A stretch of DNA of 64,000 nucleotides, taken from NCBI GenBank assembly GCA_016169945.1, contig JADLSH010000212.1, forward strand, positions 2,326,001 through 2,390,000. The letters are read 5' to 3'. A model generated the notes under the pieces. The model saw only the letters and a list, made by a program, of their open reading frames with translations, ran no database searches and was not told the origin of the DNA. The position numbers and the translations under genes were made by a program. This DNA comes from Trachythela sp. YZ-2020 (taxonomy: Eukaryota > Cnidaria > Anthozoa > Malacalcyonacea > Clavulariidae). Of the stretch, positions 28,920 through 41,000 are shown piece after piece. The stretch's first letter is position 1; each line of letters starts with the position of its first letter.

Positions 28920-30039
28920 ATGGCAATGAATCAAGGTTTGCCGCCGCCAAAACCACTAGAGTTAAACAGTGGGAATATATCGGTCAAATTGGAAGAAATT
29001 TAAACAGAAATATCTGAATTACGAAATTGCAACGGGAATAAACGAGAAAAATACAGCGACCCGAGTAGCTACATTTCTTACGGTCGTGGGAAACGAAGCT
29101 TTAGACGTGTATGATACTCTTATCTGGGAAGAGGAAGGCGACGATAAGAAGATCGACAAAGTAATCGAGAAATTCGATGAATATTGCGAACCGAAGAAGA
29201 ATGTTAGCTATGAAAGATATGTTTTCTTCACAAGAGCTCAAGAGAACAATGAAACAATAGACCAATATGTGACTACATTAAAGAAACTTTGTGAAACGTG
29301 TGAGTTTGGAGCTCTAAAAAACTCTCTCATAAAGGACCGAATTGTGCTGGGAGTCAACAAACAAAGGACAAGAGAAAGACTTCTCAGAGAATCAAATTTA
29401 ACTCTTGAAAAGGCATGGGAACTAGTGAGAGCTGCGGAAACCACGGATAGGCATTTAAAAGATATGCAAAATGAATCAATGGTCCATGGAATCAACAATG
29501 GCAAGAGAAACCAAAAGAAAACCCATAACCAAGAGCAATGGAAAAAACCAAGTCGACTAGAAAAGCCTAATCAGACTATCGTATTCGACTGCAGAAATTG
29601 TGGAGCAAAGCATGGCAAAAAGGAGTGTCCAGCATATGGAAAAACTTGTCATAATTGCCAAAAGCCCAATCACTTCAAAAGTATGTGTAGATCAAACAAG
29701 AAAATCCATCATTTGGAACATCAAGAAAACTCAGACCAAGAAGAAACACTCTTCGTAGGAGCGGTTACAACTGAGGTCCAGAATGATGAATGGTTTGTGA
29801 GGACCACCATAAATGGAAAAGCCACACGACTCAAAGTTGACACAGGATCCCAAGTCAATATACTACCAGCACAACAGCTAGGCAAGATAATGGGATCAAA
29901 ACCAAGATTGAACACCTGCAGCAGCAAATTAGTCAGTTATTCTGGAGACGACTTAGCTGTATTGGGAACAATTCAGTTAGTGGGTACAATCGAAAGACAA
30001 TATCAAGAAGAAAATGACATTTCACGTTGTCGATACTAA
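28920..30039 (+). pseudogene. Gypsy gag-protease
   Basis: A possible start at ATG 28920 (MAMNQGLPPPKPLELNSGNI) is followed by a frameshift near 28980 into the long frame with KKFKQKYLNYEIATG and a capsid-like helical region. Zinc knuckles CRNCGAKHGKKEC and CHNCQKPNHFKSMC lie at about 29590-29690. The aspartic protease motif LKVDTGSQVNILP is at about 29835. The frame ends at 30039 where a one-base shift leads into the RT frame. Gag packages the genome and the protease cuts the polyprotein; this copy can do neither as one frame. Confidence 0.85.
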
Positions 30040-31917
30040 CCAACCAGGATTACTGGGATTGAAATCATCTCAAGAACTTGGCTTAATCAAAGTGGTGATG
30101 AACACTGTGGAAACTCCTCTAAAGCCCAAGTCATCACAAGATTGGAAAGAGGAAACAACAAAGAGATACGCCAATGTATTTACAGGGTTAGGTCGCTTGG
30201 AAAAACCCTATCACATTGAGGTAGATCCAAGTGTAACACCAGTGGTTAACGCTCCAAGGACGATACCAGCTGCTCTTCGTGATAGAGTCAGAGCAGAACT
30301 AGATGAAATGGAAAGAGCAAACGTCATTCGCAAAGTGGAAAAACCAACAGACTGGGTCAGTTCGATGGTGGTTGTGGAGAAATCAAATGGTAATCTTCGT
30401 ATTTGCCTAGATCCGCAACACCTCAACAAAGCTATCAAGCGTGAACACTATCAACTACCCACCATTGAGAACATCATGACACGCATGGCAAATGCTAAAT
30501 GGTTCTCTAAATTAGATGCCAACCATGGTTACTGGCAAATTCCTTTGGACGTTGAAAGTCAGCTGCTAATCACTTTTAACACTCCATTTGGCAGATATTG
30601 TTATGTGTGCACTCCATTCGGGATCAAGTCCGCTCAAGAAGTTTCCAGAAAAGAATGAGTCAGCATTTCGGTGACTTAGAAGGAGTCGAGACGGACATCG
30701 ATGATATATTGGTTCATGGAGCAACTGAGGCGGAGCATGATCAACGTCTAGAGTCAGTTCTGCAGAGATGCGAGGGAATCAATCTCACACTAAACAAGAA
30801 TAAGTGTGAATTCAAGGTGACTGAAGTCACGTATGTTGGCCACAAGCTCACAGAAGAAGGAATAAAACCTGATGAGGAGAAAGTGAAGGCCATCAGAGAT
30901 ATGCCAGCGCCAACAGATAAGAAAGGTGTGGAAAGACTTCTGGGAACTGTAAATTACCTGGGCAAGTTCATTCCAAACCTTGCAACAGTAACGCAACCAA
31001 TCAGAACATTGTTGAGAAAGGATACCGATTTCCAATGGTCTTTCGAACAAGACAAAGCATTTCAAGAAATCAAGAATCTGTTGACCAAAGAAGAAGGTCC
31101 AGTATTGAAGTTTTTTTATGTTACCAAGCCTGTCACAATCAGCTGCGATGCATCTCCGACTGGACTTGGTGGAGTTTTGCTACAGGGAGGAAGTCCTGTA
31201 GCATATACTTCAAGATCCTTGACACATGCGGAATCAAGATACGCCCAGATTGAAAAGGAACTCTTGGCAGTTCAATTCAGCATCGAGCGTTTCAACCAGT
31301 ACACGTATGGCAAGAAAGTGGTCATCGAATCTGATCATAAGCCGTTAGAAAGTATCGTCAAGAAGCAACTGTCAGCAGCGCCACCACGTTTGCAGCGATT
31401 ACTTCTCAGAATGCAAAAATACGACAACACGATAATCTACAAACCTGGAAAAGAGCTGGTGGTTCCAGATATGCTTTCAAGAGCACCACTTCCTGAAACA
31501 GCTGACGACAGCATGGAGAAAGAGATGAACTTCCAAGTACACCTAATCACTTCTAACCTTCCAGCTACCGAGTCCAAGTTAGAGGAGATTAGGAAAGCGA
31601 CCAACGAAGACAAGCAACTGAACAATCTAAAAGAAACAATCTTGTCAGGATGGCCGGAAAGAAGATCTCACGTGAACGAAAGCATACGAGAATACTGGAA
31701 CATTAGAGACGAACTGTCTGTAATAGATGATATAATTTTCAAGAGCGACCGCATAGTTGCACTATCAACACTGAGAAAAGAGATTAGAGAAGATACACCA
31801 AGGCCACATGGGAATAGAGAAATCCAAGAGAAGAGGCAGAGATGTACTCTATTGGCCAGGAATGAATTCTCAAATCACCGATATGGTAACAAAGTGTTCT
31901 ATCTGTCAAGAACATAG
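30014..31917 (+). pseudogene. Gypsy reverse transcriptase and RNase H
   Basis: The RT begins with DWVSSMVVVEKSNGNLRICL and WFSKLDANHGYWQIPLD; a frameshift near 30640 moves to the second frame at FGIKSAQEVF. The catalytic box reads T-D-I-D-D-I-L-V-H-G, where Gypsy RTs normally have an aromatic residue before the DD core, and residues before it appear lost. RNase H follows with ISCDASPTGLGGVLLQ and AQIEKELLAVQFSIERF, then SDHKPLESI. The second frame runs to 31917 but the integrase frame takes over near 31800. Confidence 0.85.
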
Positions 31918-32640
31918 AAGAGAAAACGCGAAAGAGCCGATGATTCCATTCAGAGTACCGGACAACCCATGGGAGATGGTTGCCACAGATTTGTTTACAT
32001 TAGATAATTTGGATTATTTACTGATGGTTGATTATTACTCAAGATTCTTTGAAGTGTCCAAGCTACCGAACACCAAGAGTGCGACAATCATCACCCACAC
32101 AAAGTCAATCTTTGCGAGATATGGGATTCCATCAGAAGTTATCAGTGACAATGGACCCCAATATGCCTCTGGTGAATTCAAACAGTTTGCCGATAAGTGG
32201 GAATTCAAGCACACTACTGTCAGTCCGCTAAATCCACAAGCAAATGGTCTAGTGGAAAGAGCTGTTTAAACCGTGAAAAATCTCTTGATCAAAGCAAAGA
32301 AGGATGGCAAAGATTCGTACCTTAGTCTGCTGGAGTACAGAAACACCCCTATTGATGGTATTGCATCACCTGCTCAACTTCTGATGAACAGAAGACTTCG
32401 CACAACGATACCCACCACAGCAGCACAACTTCAACCGAGAATCATTGACCACAAAAAAGTCAAGATGATGCTACATCTCAAACAAGAGAAACAAAAAATC
32501 CACTATGATCAACGTACAAAGTCTCTTCCTGAGATCAAGAAAGGAGATAGAATCAGAGTCAGGATGAAAGGACTTTGGAAACCTGGTATTGTGATCGACA
32601 AGGCTGACACCCCAAGATCTTTCAGGATCGAAACAGAAGA
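31808..32640 (+). pseudogene. Gypsy integrase
   Basis: The frame begins in the zinc-binding HHCC domain (M-G-I-E-K-S-K, then CSICQEH), followed by the catalytic core: WEMVATDLFTLD (first D), SEVISDNGPQY (second D) and NPQANGLVERAV (E). A TAA after ERAV (32267-32269) splits off the C-terminal part (LIKAKKDGKDSYLSLLEYRN, then RIRVRMKGLWKPGIV). The core triad is visible but the stop and a later shift near 32640 make it non-functional. Confidence 0.85.
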
Positions 32641-33019
32641 ATGTTGATCAAATCTCGAGAAAGTCCATCAAGTTCAAGTGAACTATTTGATGAGAGTCCA
32701 TCCAGTTCAAGTGAACCATTTGATGATTTTCAGTCAGTCCCACAGTTACCACCTTTAGATGGTACGGTAACACTTACCACTGAAAATGACACCTCGGATA
32801 CTACCTCGGATACCACCTCGGATACCACCTCCAATATCACGTAGAGATCACCAGGACTACGAACAACTTCAAGAGGACGAATAATTAGAAGACCCGCAAG
32901 ATTTAATGACTATGCGATGGACTAGATCATAAGTTTTGTTTAGGACACTTAGTTGAACATTTAATTGAAACATTTCAGACTAGGAGACATTTTGTTTTGT
33001 TTTTGTTTTATAAAGAAGT

Positions 33020-33181
33020 TGTAATGATCCGCCGTTATACCTGATCACGCATGCTCGAGTATCTAATTTATTCATGATGTATAGCTCTCTCTCTTAGGAA
33101 GCCATTAAACTAACAGCAATTTTACAGTTGTGTTTGTATTTGAATCCTTATCAATCCTTGAGATATACAAGGAACATAACA
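33020..33181 (+). repeat. Gypsy 3' LTR (162 bp)
   Basis: Begins TGTAATGATCCGCC and ends GGAACATAACA, that is TG...CA. Its last 113 bases recur inverted at 28654-28766. The short length is usual for Mag-like Gypsy elements. Confidence 0.75.
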
Positions 33182-33390
33182 GTCCCCGACGAGGCAGGGG
33201 CGCACATTCCAAAAACGTTTCGGAGGTGTCTATTGTTCAGGGACCGACTTTTTATATTTGTGTGACCACATCAAAACATGTATTACGAGTTAATGTAAAA
33301 ATGTGTGTAGTGCCAGGGCAAAAGAGCAAAAGTTAGGAGGTTTTGCGCAGTCGTATATGGCTATGTCATCTTACATTTGAGTATATTGCT

Positions 33391-36133
33391 TTAAAGTGCT
33401 TATAAACCCAAAATGGTTTTTACTGATTCGGATAGAACATAAAAAGTTAGTTAATAAGTTCTAGATTAGTTTTTGGCTTAGACTTTTAGTTTCGGAGATA
33501 TAAAGGCTCAAAGTCGCTATTTTGGAAAAAAAAGTAGCGTCTTCCGGGGGACTGGGTCCCAGGAACGTGTGTATTTAATTTTACTATAAAAACTGTTACA
33601 TTTGGATAAATCATCTTGAAAAGTCGGTTATTTCTTGAGGAAAAAAACACATTTTTGAACTCAAACACATTTTTGAGTGTGTAAAGTAACCCTTCTAGTG
33701 GTTTGCATCGTCAATCGTGGAATAGAGACGAAGGAATGGATTTAAATGCGATTTCAAAGTCGATCGTGGAGACGACCATGACACTTGCAGTAACTTATGT
33801 CTATAAATTCTGGGACATAGATGCCTCTTCTGGCGAACCAATTGCTTATAAAATTCTTTCGTATAGTATCAAATAAAGAAAGAAGAAATAAATGAACGAA
33901 TGCAAGGGTTAAAAGTTTGTTGGAATGGAACTTAAACCTTTTACTGCATTGTATAGTCTTCATGCCTTCATGGACATGGGAATCGGTTGCATTTCATTTC
34001 TGATTTCTAACCCTGCTTTAAAGTTGGTTCTCACTTTAGCAAGGAAGCTTGTTTCCCTACAAATTTTACATCCAAATTTACCCAAAATTTGGACATTTTC
34101 AAGAATAATAACTGGCTAACTGCAACTGGCCAACCCACAATCTAATGAAATTGGCCCCCATGTATATTCTCACAGAACCTTTCATAGGAAGATTGGTTGA
34201 CAAATTGTCATCTTTGTCCATGTAAATGAAAGATGATCAATACACAGATATCATAAACTGGATATATAGATATATGGAATTATTGTGACAGCACTAAACA
34301 TTAATTGCCACATAAATAGGCTTAGAATAATATTCATCTTTTGAGAATGTTTTAGTGGGGAAACATATCTAATTTAATAAATAAGCCATAAGGCCAGTAT
34401 GTGATCTGTAAAACATCATACTTTCTATTACAGTAGCTTTGCCTGTGTGGGCAGAGCAAACATGCTTCAACTTTCACATTAGATGTCTGGTGTGAGAGTG
34501 ATGTTTGCTTTACTCACAGTGTACACACATCCAACTTTCTTGGCATGCCCACATAGCTGATTTAAGTGACTCAGAAAGGTGCTTCTCTGTGCAAGTAAAA
34601 TGACTTTCTCTCCATGGAGGGAAATGGATGTTGACCCTCCCTACCAGATGTCCTTGCACATTTTATAAGTGGAATCTCTCCTTCCAGATGGGTAAAGTTC
34701 CTCCATAGTGGGAGGCGGGCTCTTCTCTAGGTAACCCATTACCCAAAAAGCAGCTAAGGTTTAGCTGATCCAATCAAGCGCAGTTAACCCATTAATTGGC
34801 AGTACTCTACCACTGATGAGTAAAATTTGCCAATTAATGGGTTAAGCCAATCGATCCAATCAAGGGGCTGAGCTATTAAAAGTGCACTTGCCCCCAAGAC
34901 ACAGTAGAGTCACAATACAACATATATTGATAAAGATGTTTAATAAATATTTAATTAAAAATGTTAATTCATCTTTCACTGATGGTTCCAGTTTACTTCA
35001 CTGATAATCTAGATGAAATGACAAACAAATAGTTTAATGGGCTATACAATTTTGAAGTGTATATCTCTATTCAGGGAATTTTTTCTTAGCCTCCCTAAGG
35101 TTCTTCAACATAGGTGGCTAACAAACCAAGGCCTAACCGCAGAAATGCCTGATACTCAGGTTAAGGTGGTTCCACCAGTGGGACAGTGCAGCACTTGGTG
35201 ATCAACTTTGTGCCAAATACATGTATCAATCAAACATATAGCATCAGTATCTCACTGTCATATAAAACATTTGACATTGACCACATGTGTAGGATAATAC
35301 AAGACACTGAAAGTCCACATATAAAGTAGGTTGAAATCTAAAAGTAGAATGGCCTATTAATTTATATTAGTTAAATACCATAAAGGCATATTAAAGTTGT
35401 GATAATTTTCACATTGAAACATATATGATATATTATTCTATAACAGCAGTATGTAATCTCTCAGAGGTAGAAGCACTTCAATCGATTTGTGTGCCAACAA
35501 ACACCGTTGTATACCGTTGTATACTAAGCAAATAATATGCACATTTAGGTGGCATGATTCAACGTTAAATATCCAAAGTTCATACGCGCGAATAGACATC
35601 ATTGCATTTGTTAAAATCACAGCTTACCTGTATGTTGATTCCTGTCTTATGTTGGGACAACTGGGTACATTTGTCTTTGTTTATACGTCGATAACTATGG
35701 CCTGTATTTGCCACCAAATGTCTCAGATCGATGAGTTTCGGTGTCCTCTTTTCTATCGGTTTAAAGCCGCAGTAGGTGATTTATCATCCAAAAAAGGTGT
35801 CAGATAGCTAGATATATTACTGTTGGTACTTTCTGTGTAATATCACGCACAAACGAAACATCGTTTAGACAAAATATGCAAAAAAAAACACTACATCGAT
35901 ATATTCGCCATATATTTCTTAGTTTATCAAAGTTGGGTTCCTGGGATCCAGGCCCCTTGGTGATATTTTGGTCGCGCTACTTTTTTTCAGAAAATGCCAA
36001 AATTTGCCTGTTTGAGCCTTTATATCTCCGAAACTAAAGGTCTAAGCCAAAAAACAATCTAGAACTTACTAACTAACTTTTCATGCCTTATCCGAATCAA
36101 TAAAAACCCATTTTGGGTTTATAAGCACTTTAA
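33391..36133. mobile_element. 2.7-kb TTAA-flanked element with about 190-bp inverted repeats
   Basis: TTAA at 33391-33394 and 36130-36133 bounds AGTGCTTATAAACCCAAAAT and its near-perfect inverted copy. Arms of about 190 bp stay alignable through TTAGTTTCGGAGATATAAAG and GTCCCAGGAAC. TTAA targets are typical of piggyBac-like transposons, though the tips are not the usual CCC. I find no transposase; all interior ORFs are short. A perfect hairpin lies inside at 34784-34845 (TTAACCCATTAATTGGCA arms). The interior is otherwise featureless. Confidence 0.7.
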
Positions 36134-36208
36134 GAGGAAAATATATCTCTGGGTTTTGCAATGTTGTTTCATTTATTGACAATTTTTGTATCGTTTATTA
36201 TACGTTTT

Positions 36209-36679
36209 TTAGACAGGATGTTTCGGCGCAATTCGGACCGAATTAAGTAGTGTAATTTTACAATTTGTAATTTTTCTTGTGTTATTCAACCTAGGGGGGT
36301 TCGGGAGCATGCTCAACGGACAATATTTTTGAATTTTGAGTCCCTGAAACGGTATTTCCTGCATATATTTTGAGGATACTTTGCGGGGGAACAGAATAGT
36401 CGCGGTCGTTAGAAATATTTTTCCTCGACGAAATGTGAATTTCCCCTTCCCCATCTCTGGCGTCACTCCTGCTTCAATGGACATCAACATAGGACTTTCC
36501 AGCCTTTCTTGCTTCATGGTTGTCCTCAGTCGATACTTAATCAGTTTCAGCTTCGAGAATGCCCATTGGCCACTTGTTGATGTAAGTGGCAGTGTCAAAG
36601 CTATTTTCATCAGTTCTACGACGCTTCCATAGCATTCCGGTTCGCCAAAATCTTGTCTCTTTGAGTACTTTCTAACCAA
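36209..36679 (-). pseudogene. hAT transposase fragment, dimerisation domain
   Basis: The first half of this minus-strand frame reads ELMKIALTLPLTSTSGQWAF, then SKLKLIKYRLRTTMKQERLE, the C-terminal hAT dimerisation domain (normally P-V-T-S-A-E-(A/R)-x-F-S-x-L-K). The rest of the frame is non-coding element sequence. The catalytic part is missing. Sequence to its left (36295-36360) resembles the left subterminal region of the hAT-like element at 12733, so this may be part of the autonomous parent family. Confidence 0.75.
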
Positions 36680-37797
36680 TCATGTTAGTTTGCGTTAATT
36701 GTTTTGACATTAATCGTAATAGCTTTTGCGCAATTCTGCCTATTCACTGGCTAGTCTATTTTAGCACCTTGTAAATACTTGAAGATAGTCAATCATCGCT
36801 CGGCGCTCTCACGAGATATATCAAATTATAAATTAGCGTACTTGATATTTTCAAGCAAACTTGACAGTAAGTTCACGATGTCCTTGCCTTAACTGCATAT
36901 ATCATCCATGCCAAAACCCACCCGAATTATCACATATTGCGAGTAGCACACCATTGTCTTGTTTCTACAATTTTATAGTTAGGTTTGGATTTTTATAACA
37001 TGTGTCACCCCCCCGAATTTCTATACGGATTTAGACTTTTCGCGATAATGGTTTTGGTGGCGATTGGGGGAGCGGTCGCCCCCTCCCCTCGTCCCCCCCC
37101 CTTGACAACACCACTGCTCCTGGCCTGACTGCACTAATGCAGTGTTCGTATTGACATTGTCGAAATCGAGGGTAATATTTGACTAAAATCTGATTACGGT
37201 TTTTATAGTTACATTATTCTAATCTTTTTTTGTTTGTTAACTCGTCTTATCCTAGGCCTAGCGCTTTGAAATATATATATATGTATAAGTTATCATATGA
37301 GGGATGAGGTGATATCAGTTTTATCGCTCGAGGACGTTATGATTATTGTCACGAGTGAGCGCAGCGAACAAGGGACAAATATAATATCGTACCGAGAGGG
37401 ATAAACTGATAACACCGAGTCATGAGTGTGATAACTTTTTTATCACATCTAGTGCCTTTATCATGGTGATAAACAGCGGGAAATAAAAACGATATCGTCC
37501 CTAGGGACATATCGTTTTTATGTCACCCTGTTATTGTTATGAAGATTGGTTGACCAACGGTGATGTCACTTACTTGAAAGATCCCGCAAGGATACACAAC
37601 GCTATATATTTATAATGTACGAATAAAAATTGAGACGCGAATTCAGTACTCTTTTAATGTATTATTTACATACCATTTTCGAACACGTACTCCCTTAAGA
37701 CTTACTTTTATTTACGTTACTTAATTTATCCATATTTTGCTCATTTTAACCGTATAAATTTAATCCTTGTATTTCTTACTGTTTTACACTGTAATAA
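36680..37797. other. No gene seen; C-rich patch and imperfect palindromes
   Basis: 37005-37125 is strongly C-rich on the plus strand (GCCCCCTCCCCTCGTCC) and ends with ACAACACCACTGCTCCTGGC, similar to ends of common invertebrate DNA transposons. 37310-37440 has GATATCAGTTTTATCGCTC and GGATAAACTGATAAC as inverted arms, and ACGATATCGTCCC/GGGACATATCGTTTTT pair at about 37490-37520. No coding signal. Confidence 0.45.
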
Positions 37798-37799
37798 TC

Positions 37800-38050
37800 A
37801 TCTTAATGCACTAGCGCACCAGATATGAGACCAATGTTCGGTAAATAATTAGCTTTACACACTAGCGCAACATATATGAGACTATAATGCTCGGTCAGAT
37901 AATAATTAACCGCAACCACTAGCGTACCAGATAAGTGGAGGTTGCTTAAGTTAATATCGTCTTTAAAATACTTGCGCACCAAATACGAGATAGATTTTCA
38001 ATAAATAATCATCTTTAAACAGTAGCGCACCAGGCAAGAATGTTTGATTA
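37800..38050 (+). repeat. Degenerate tandem array, CACTAGCGCACCAGATATGAG family
   Basis: Five units of about 50-60 bp begin with variants of CACTAGCGCACCAGATATGA at about 37810, 37860, 37918, 37972 and 38022, followed by AATGTTCGGTAAATAATTA. The same family occurs in inverse orientation at 48410-48510 and 49170-49390. Confidence 0.8.
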
Positions 38051-41000
38051 ATATTAATCACTATGCAATCAATCAATAAAAATATTTTTCTTCATTTCGT
38101 ACCTGGGCAGCTATATAAACGGATTCCTTTCACGTTTTACACACATTTCATATACCCAGAAGTGTTGGCTGAAGAATACAAGCGTTTTTATTAGTGGTAA
38201 CAACCAATGTGGCATGGCAGCACTTCAAAACTATTGGGGGTGAAAACTTAGGTTGCCCACAATACAGTTGTCCGACTCGTTTTGCTTTTGTAAGAAATGC
38301 AAGAATTCATGGGTGAGAACAATAAATTGCGCAGAAGGGGCGTTGCTCCCGCCTCTCCCCATCGTATCCGCCGATTAAATTTAAAAATTATGTTGCATGT
38401 TTCTTGTTTTGTGTGAGTTGGTCGATTTGAATAGTTTACAATGGGTTGGCGAGCTCTTCTAAAAATGGGAGTAAGCCTCGCTAGTGCTGGTCGAGGGTAT
38501 AGGGTATTTACTTAGGTCGCATGAGAATCTCGTGCCAGCAGAGTTAATCCGTTTGACTAGCTCTTGTAATTGTTTTCTCCGGGTCGTCAAGTTTCGTCAA
38601 TCATTAAAGGCCAAAACTATCTTTAGGTATCAATGTAAAGGCTATAACTTACCCTCCGAGACTTTATCGATTGAATGGTTAAACCGATTACGGGCCTTTC
38701 GCCCAATTCAAAGTGCAATAGACATTAAAACTAGTCTATTTGATACTGATATTAAATTAAAGAACATCCCAGCTTGAAGATGGAAATCTTCGCCAAATAT
38801 ATGAAGTTTATTGTATTGCTTCTCCCAAAACAAACAGTTGCATGTACTTGTTTTCACTAAATACAATTTGGGGAAAATAATAGAAGAATAATTCGGAATT
38901 TGATAATCTTCTTCAGAATTGGAAACTGATTGTAATAGTGTCATAATAAAAATATAATTTTTCATTTGTATATTTTCTAATGCTTTAATTCATTAATTGG
39001 ATTATATTCATTTCTACGAGTTTACAGTGATATTCTAAACTATCGATAAGCATGGTATTTTCATGGCAGTGGGGTAATCCACAACCTATTTCACAATTTT
39101 TGCTCCGTTCAACTCAAATCATCAAGATCTAAAGAATTCTAAATAAAAAAAAAGATTAAAAGCTTGTTAAATTTTTCATGATTTGGCCTGCTCAATGGAA
39201 TAATGAGCACGCGCGAAGTTGAAGACAAAGCGACGTTTGGGGCGCGCGAGTTGAAGAGATTATTAATCTATTAAGCTAAAGAGTAGCGTTATTGCTTCGG
39301 CGTTTAGAGTTGTTGAAAGTAGGATCATCACAATGGTGTATCTCCAGCAGCGAGCAAGCAGCTTTGATATAACTCTATATATTAATGAATAAATTAGGAA
39401 CACCCAAAAAACCTAATTGGCCATATTAAATGTAGCAAATGGCGTAGGCAAAAAGTACTGAATTATGTGCTCAAAATGTACGAAATTGAATACACTTCAC
39501 TTGTGTGTTATAGAACTTACTATGACTACAATGCGGTACATCTCCAATCATACATGTATGACGTTTTATTTTACCAGTAATTCGATTGACACAACAACAT
39601 ACTCTTTTGTGGCATTGTACTGGTGAATACAGTCCATGTTTTCCGCATTCAGGAACAGGAACAATTTGACCAACATCTTGCCTTATTTTAGCTCGGACAC
39701 GGTGCCACCAACATCGAAATGCTGTGAAATGGAGTAAGTTTGCAATTAACTGAGAGCGAGATCTTTACAGTCATTTTGAAACAAATGATTTATTAACGCT
39801 GTATTAACGATGCTGTAAACCAAATGCAACAAGACGGATGTTTGATATTTACTATAAGAAGTAGACTAGTATATTATATGGAATTTTGAAAATTAAGTAG
39901 TATTTATTTCAATTCCAATTAAGCATTTATTTTATATTATAGTGTGATACAGCACGAGCAACACTCTATTATAATATAGTATTATTGAAAATAATAAGTT
40001 TTGAAATAGAAAATGGAGGTCACCAATGTTTCCTTAAACTATACTGATCTGAAAAGTAGAATGGATAGCGCAACCTATTGTTCACTGATGTAGATTGTGC
40101 AGCCAGTTAAACATTGCCAGGCAATAGAAATCCGCCATTACTAAGGGAGCAAACTTGAGACGTCTTGTTAACTCTAAGAATACCAGATTACTACATTATT
40201 TTAACATATGAAGCATCTCAAGCAATAAATTCCAACCATAACAAGCAAAAAATTTTGTCAAACTTACGCCATCGTTGCAAAAGCAAGAGCGACAACGACC
40301 AACTCCGAAAAGACACAGACCATGCATAAGAACGTTATATATAACTCATATATTATACTTTCTGTTCTAAAACAAACAATGCACGAGAAAAGGGGGAGTT
40401 CTGGGCGATAGCCCGGGGATAGTAGACGGCCGGCCAACACTTAAAAATGTTCTAAAAAATTTGTGTGATGGCATCTTTTGTTACAAGCTGCCAAATAGCA
40501 TTTTCTTATAGTTTAAGCATTGGTGAATAAGACTATACTGTTGACACTTCTGATTTTTAGAATTTTTAAATTTTGCCTATTAGGCTAATTAAAGTAGCTA
40601 CTATGTTGACTAAAAATGCAAAATCTCAAGTTCACTTTTAACAAAAATGAAGTGTATACTATAAGAAAGTACGCATATAAGATAAGATTATATATAAGTA
40701 TATATAAGACAACGAGTTAGGTCGCTCTATCTGGCTAATACATTTTTTGTTAAGCTTATTGGAAGGTATTTTGAGAAATTTATGAAAGAATGAAAAAATT
40801 ATGAATTTTGTGAGAGAGCGTTCAGCTAATAGCCTAAATTCAAAGGAAAAAACAAAATGGCAAAATGGCAAATTTGTAACGTAAGGAACTGCTTCGCTTT
40901 TTTGCCATATATAATAATATTCGATATCTACTATTTATATATTATTTCTCTGATTTTTACACTGTATTGCGTGATTCAAATGTGTTACAGAATAAAAAAC

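Larger units (their letters stand above)
28767..33181 (+). mobile_element. Gypsy (Mag/SURL-like) LTR retrotransposon, degraded, lacking a direct 5' LTR
   Basis: Order gag - protease - RT - RNase H - integrase, as in Ty3/Gypsy, with a double zinc knuckle in gag as in the Mag/SURL lineage. A TTGTTAGCAGAAC stretch near 28826 may be the remains of the primer-binding site. AAAGAAGT directly before the 3' LTR is a short purine tract. At least six frameshifts or stops break the coding region. Left limit approximate. Confidence 0.85.
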
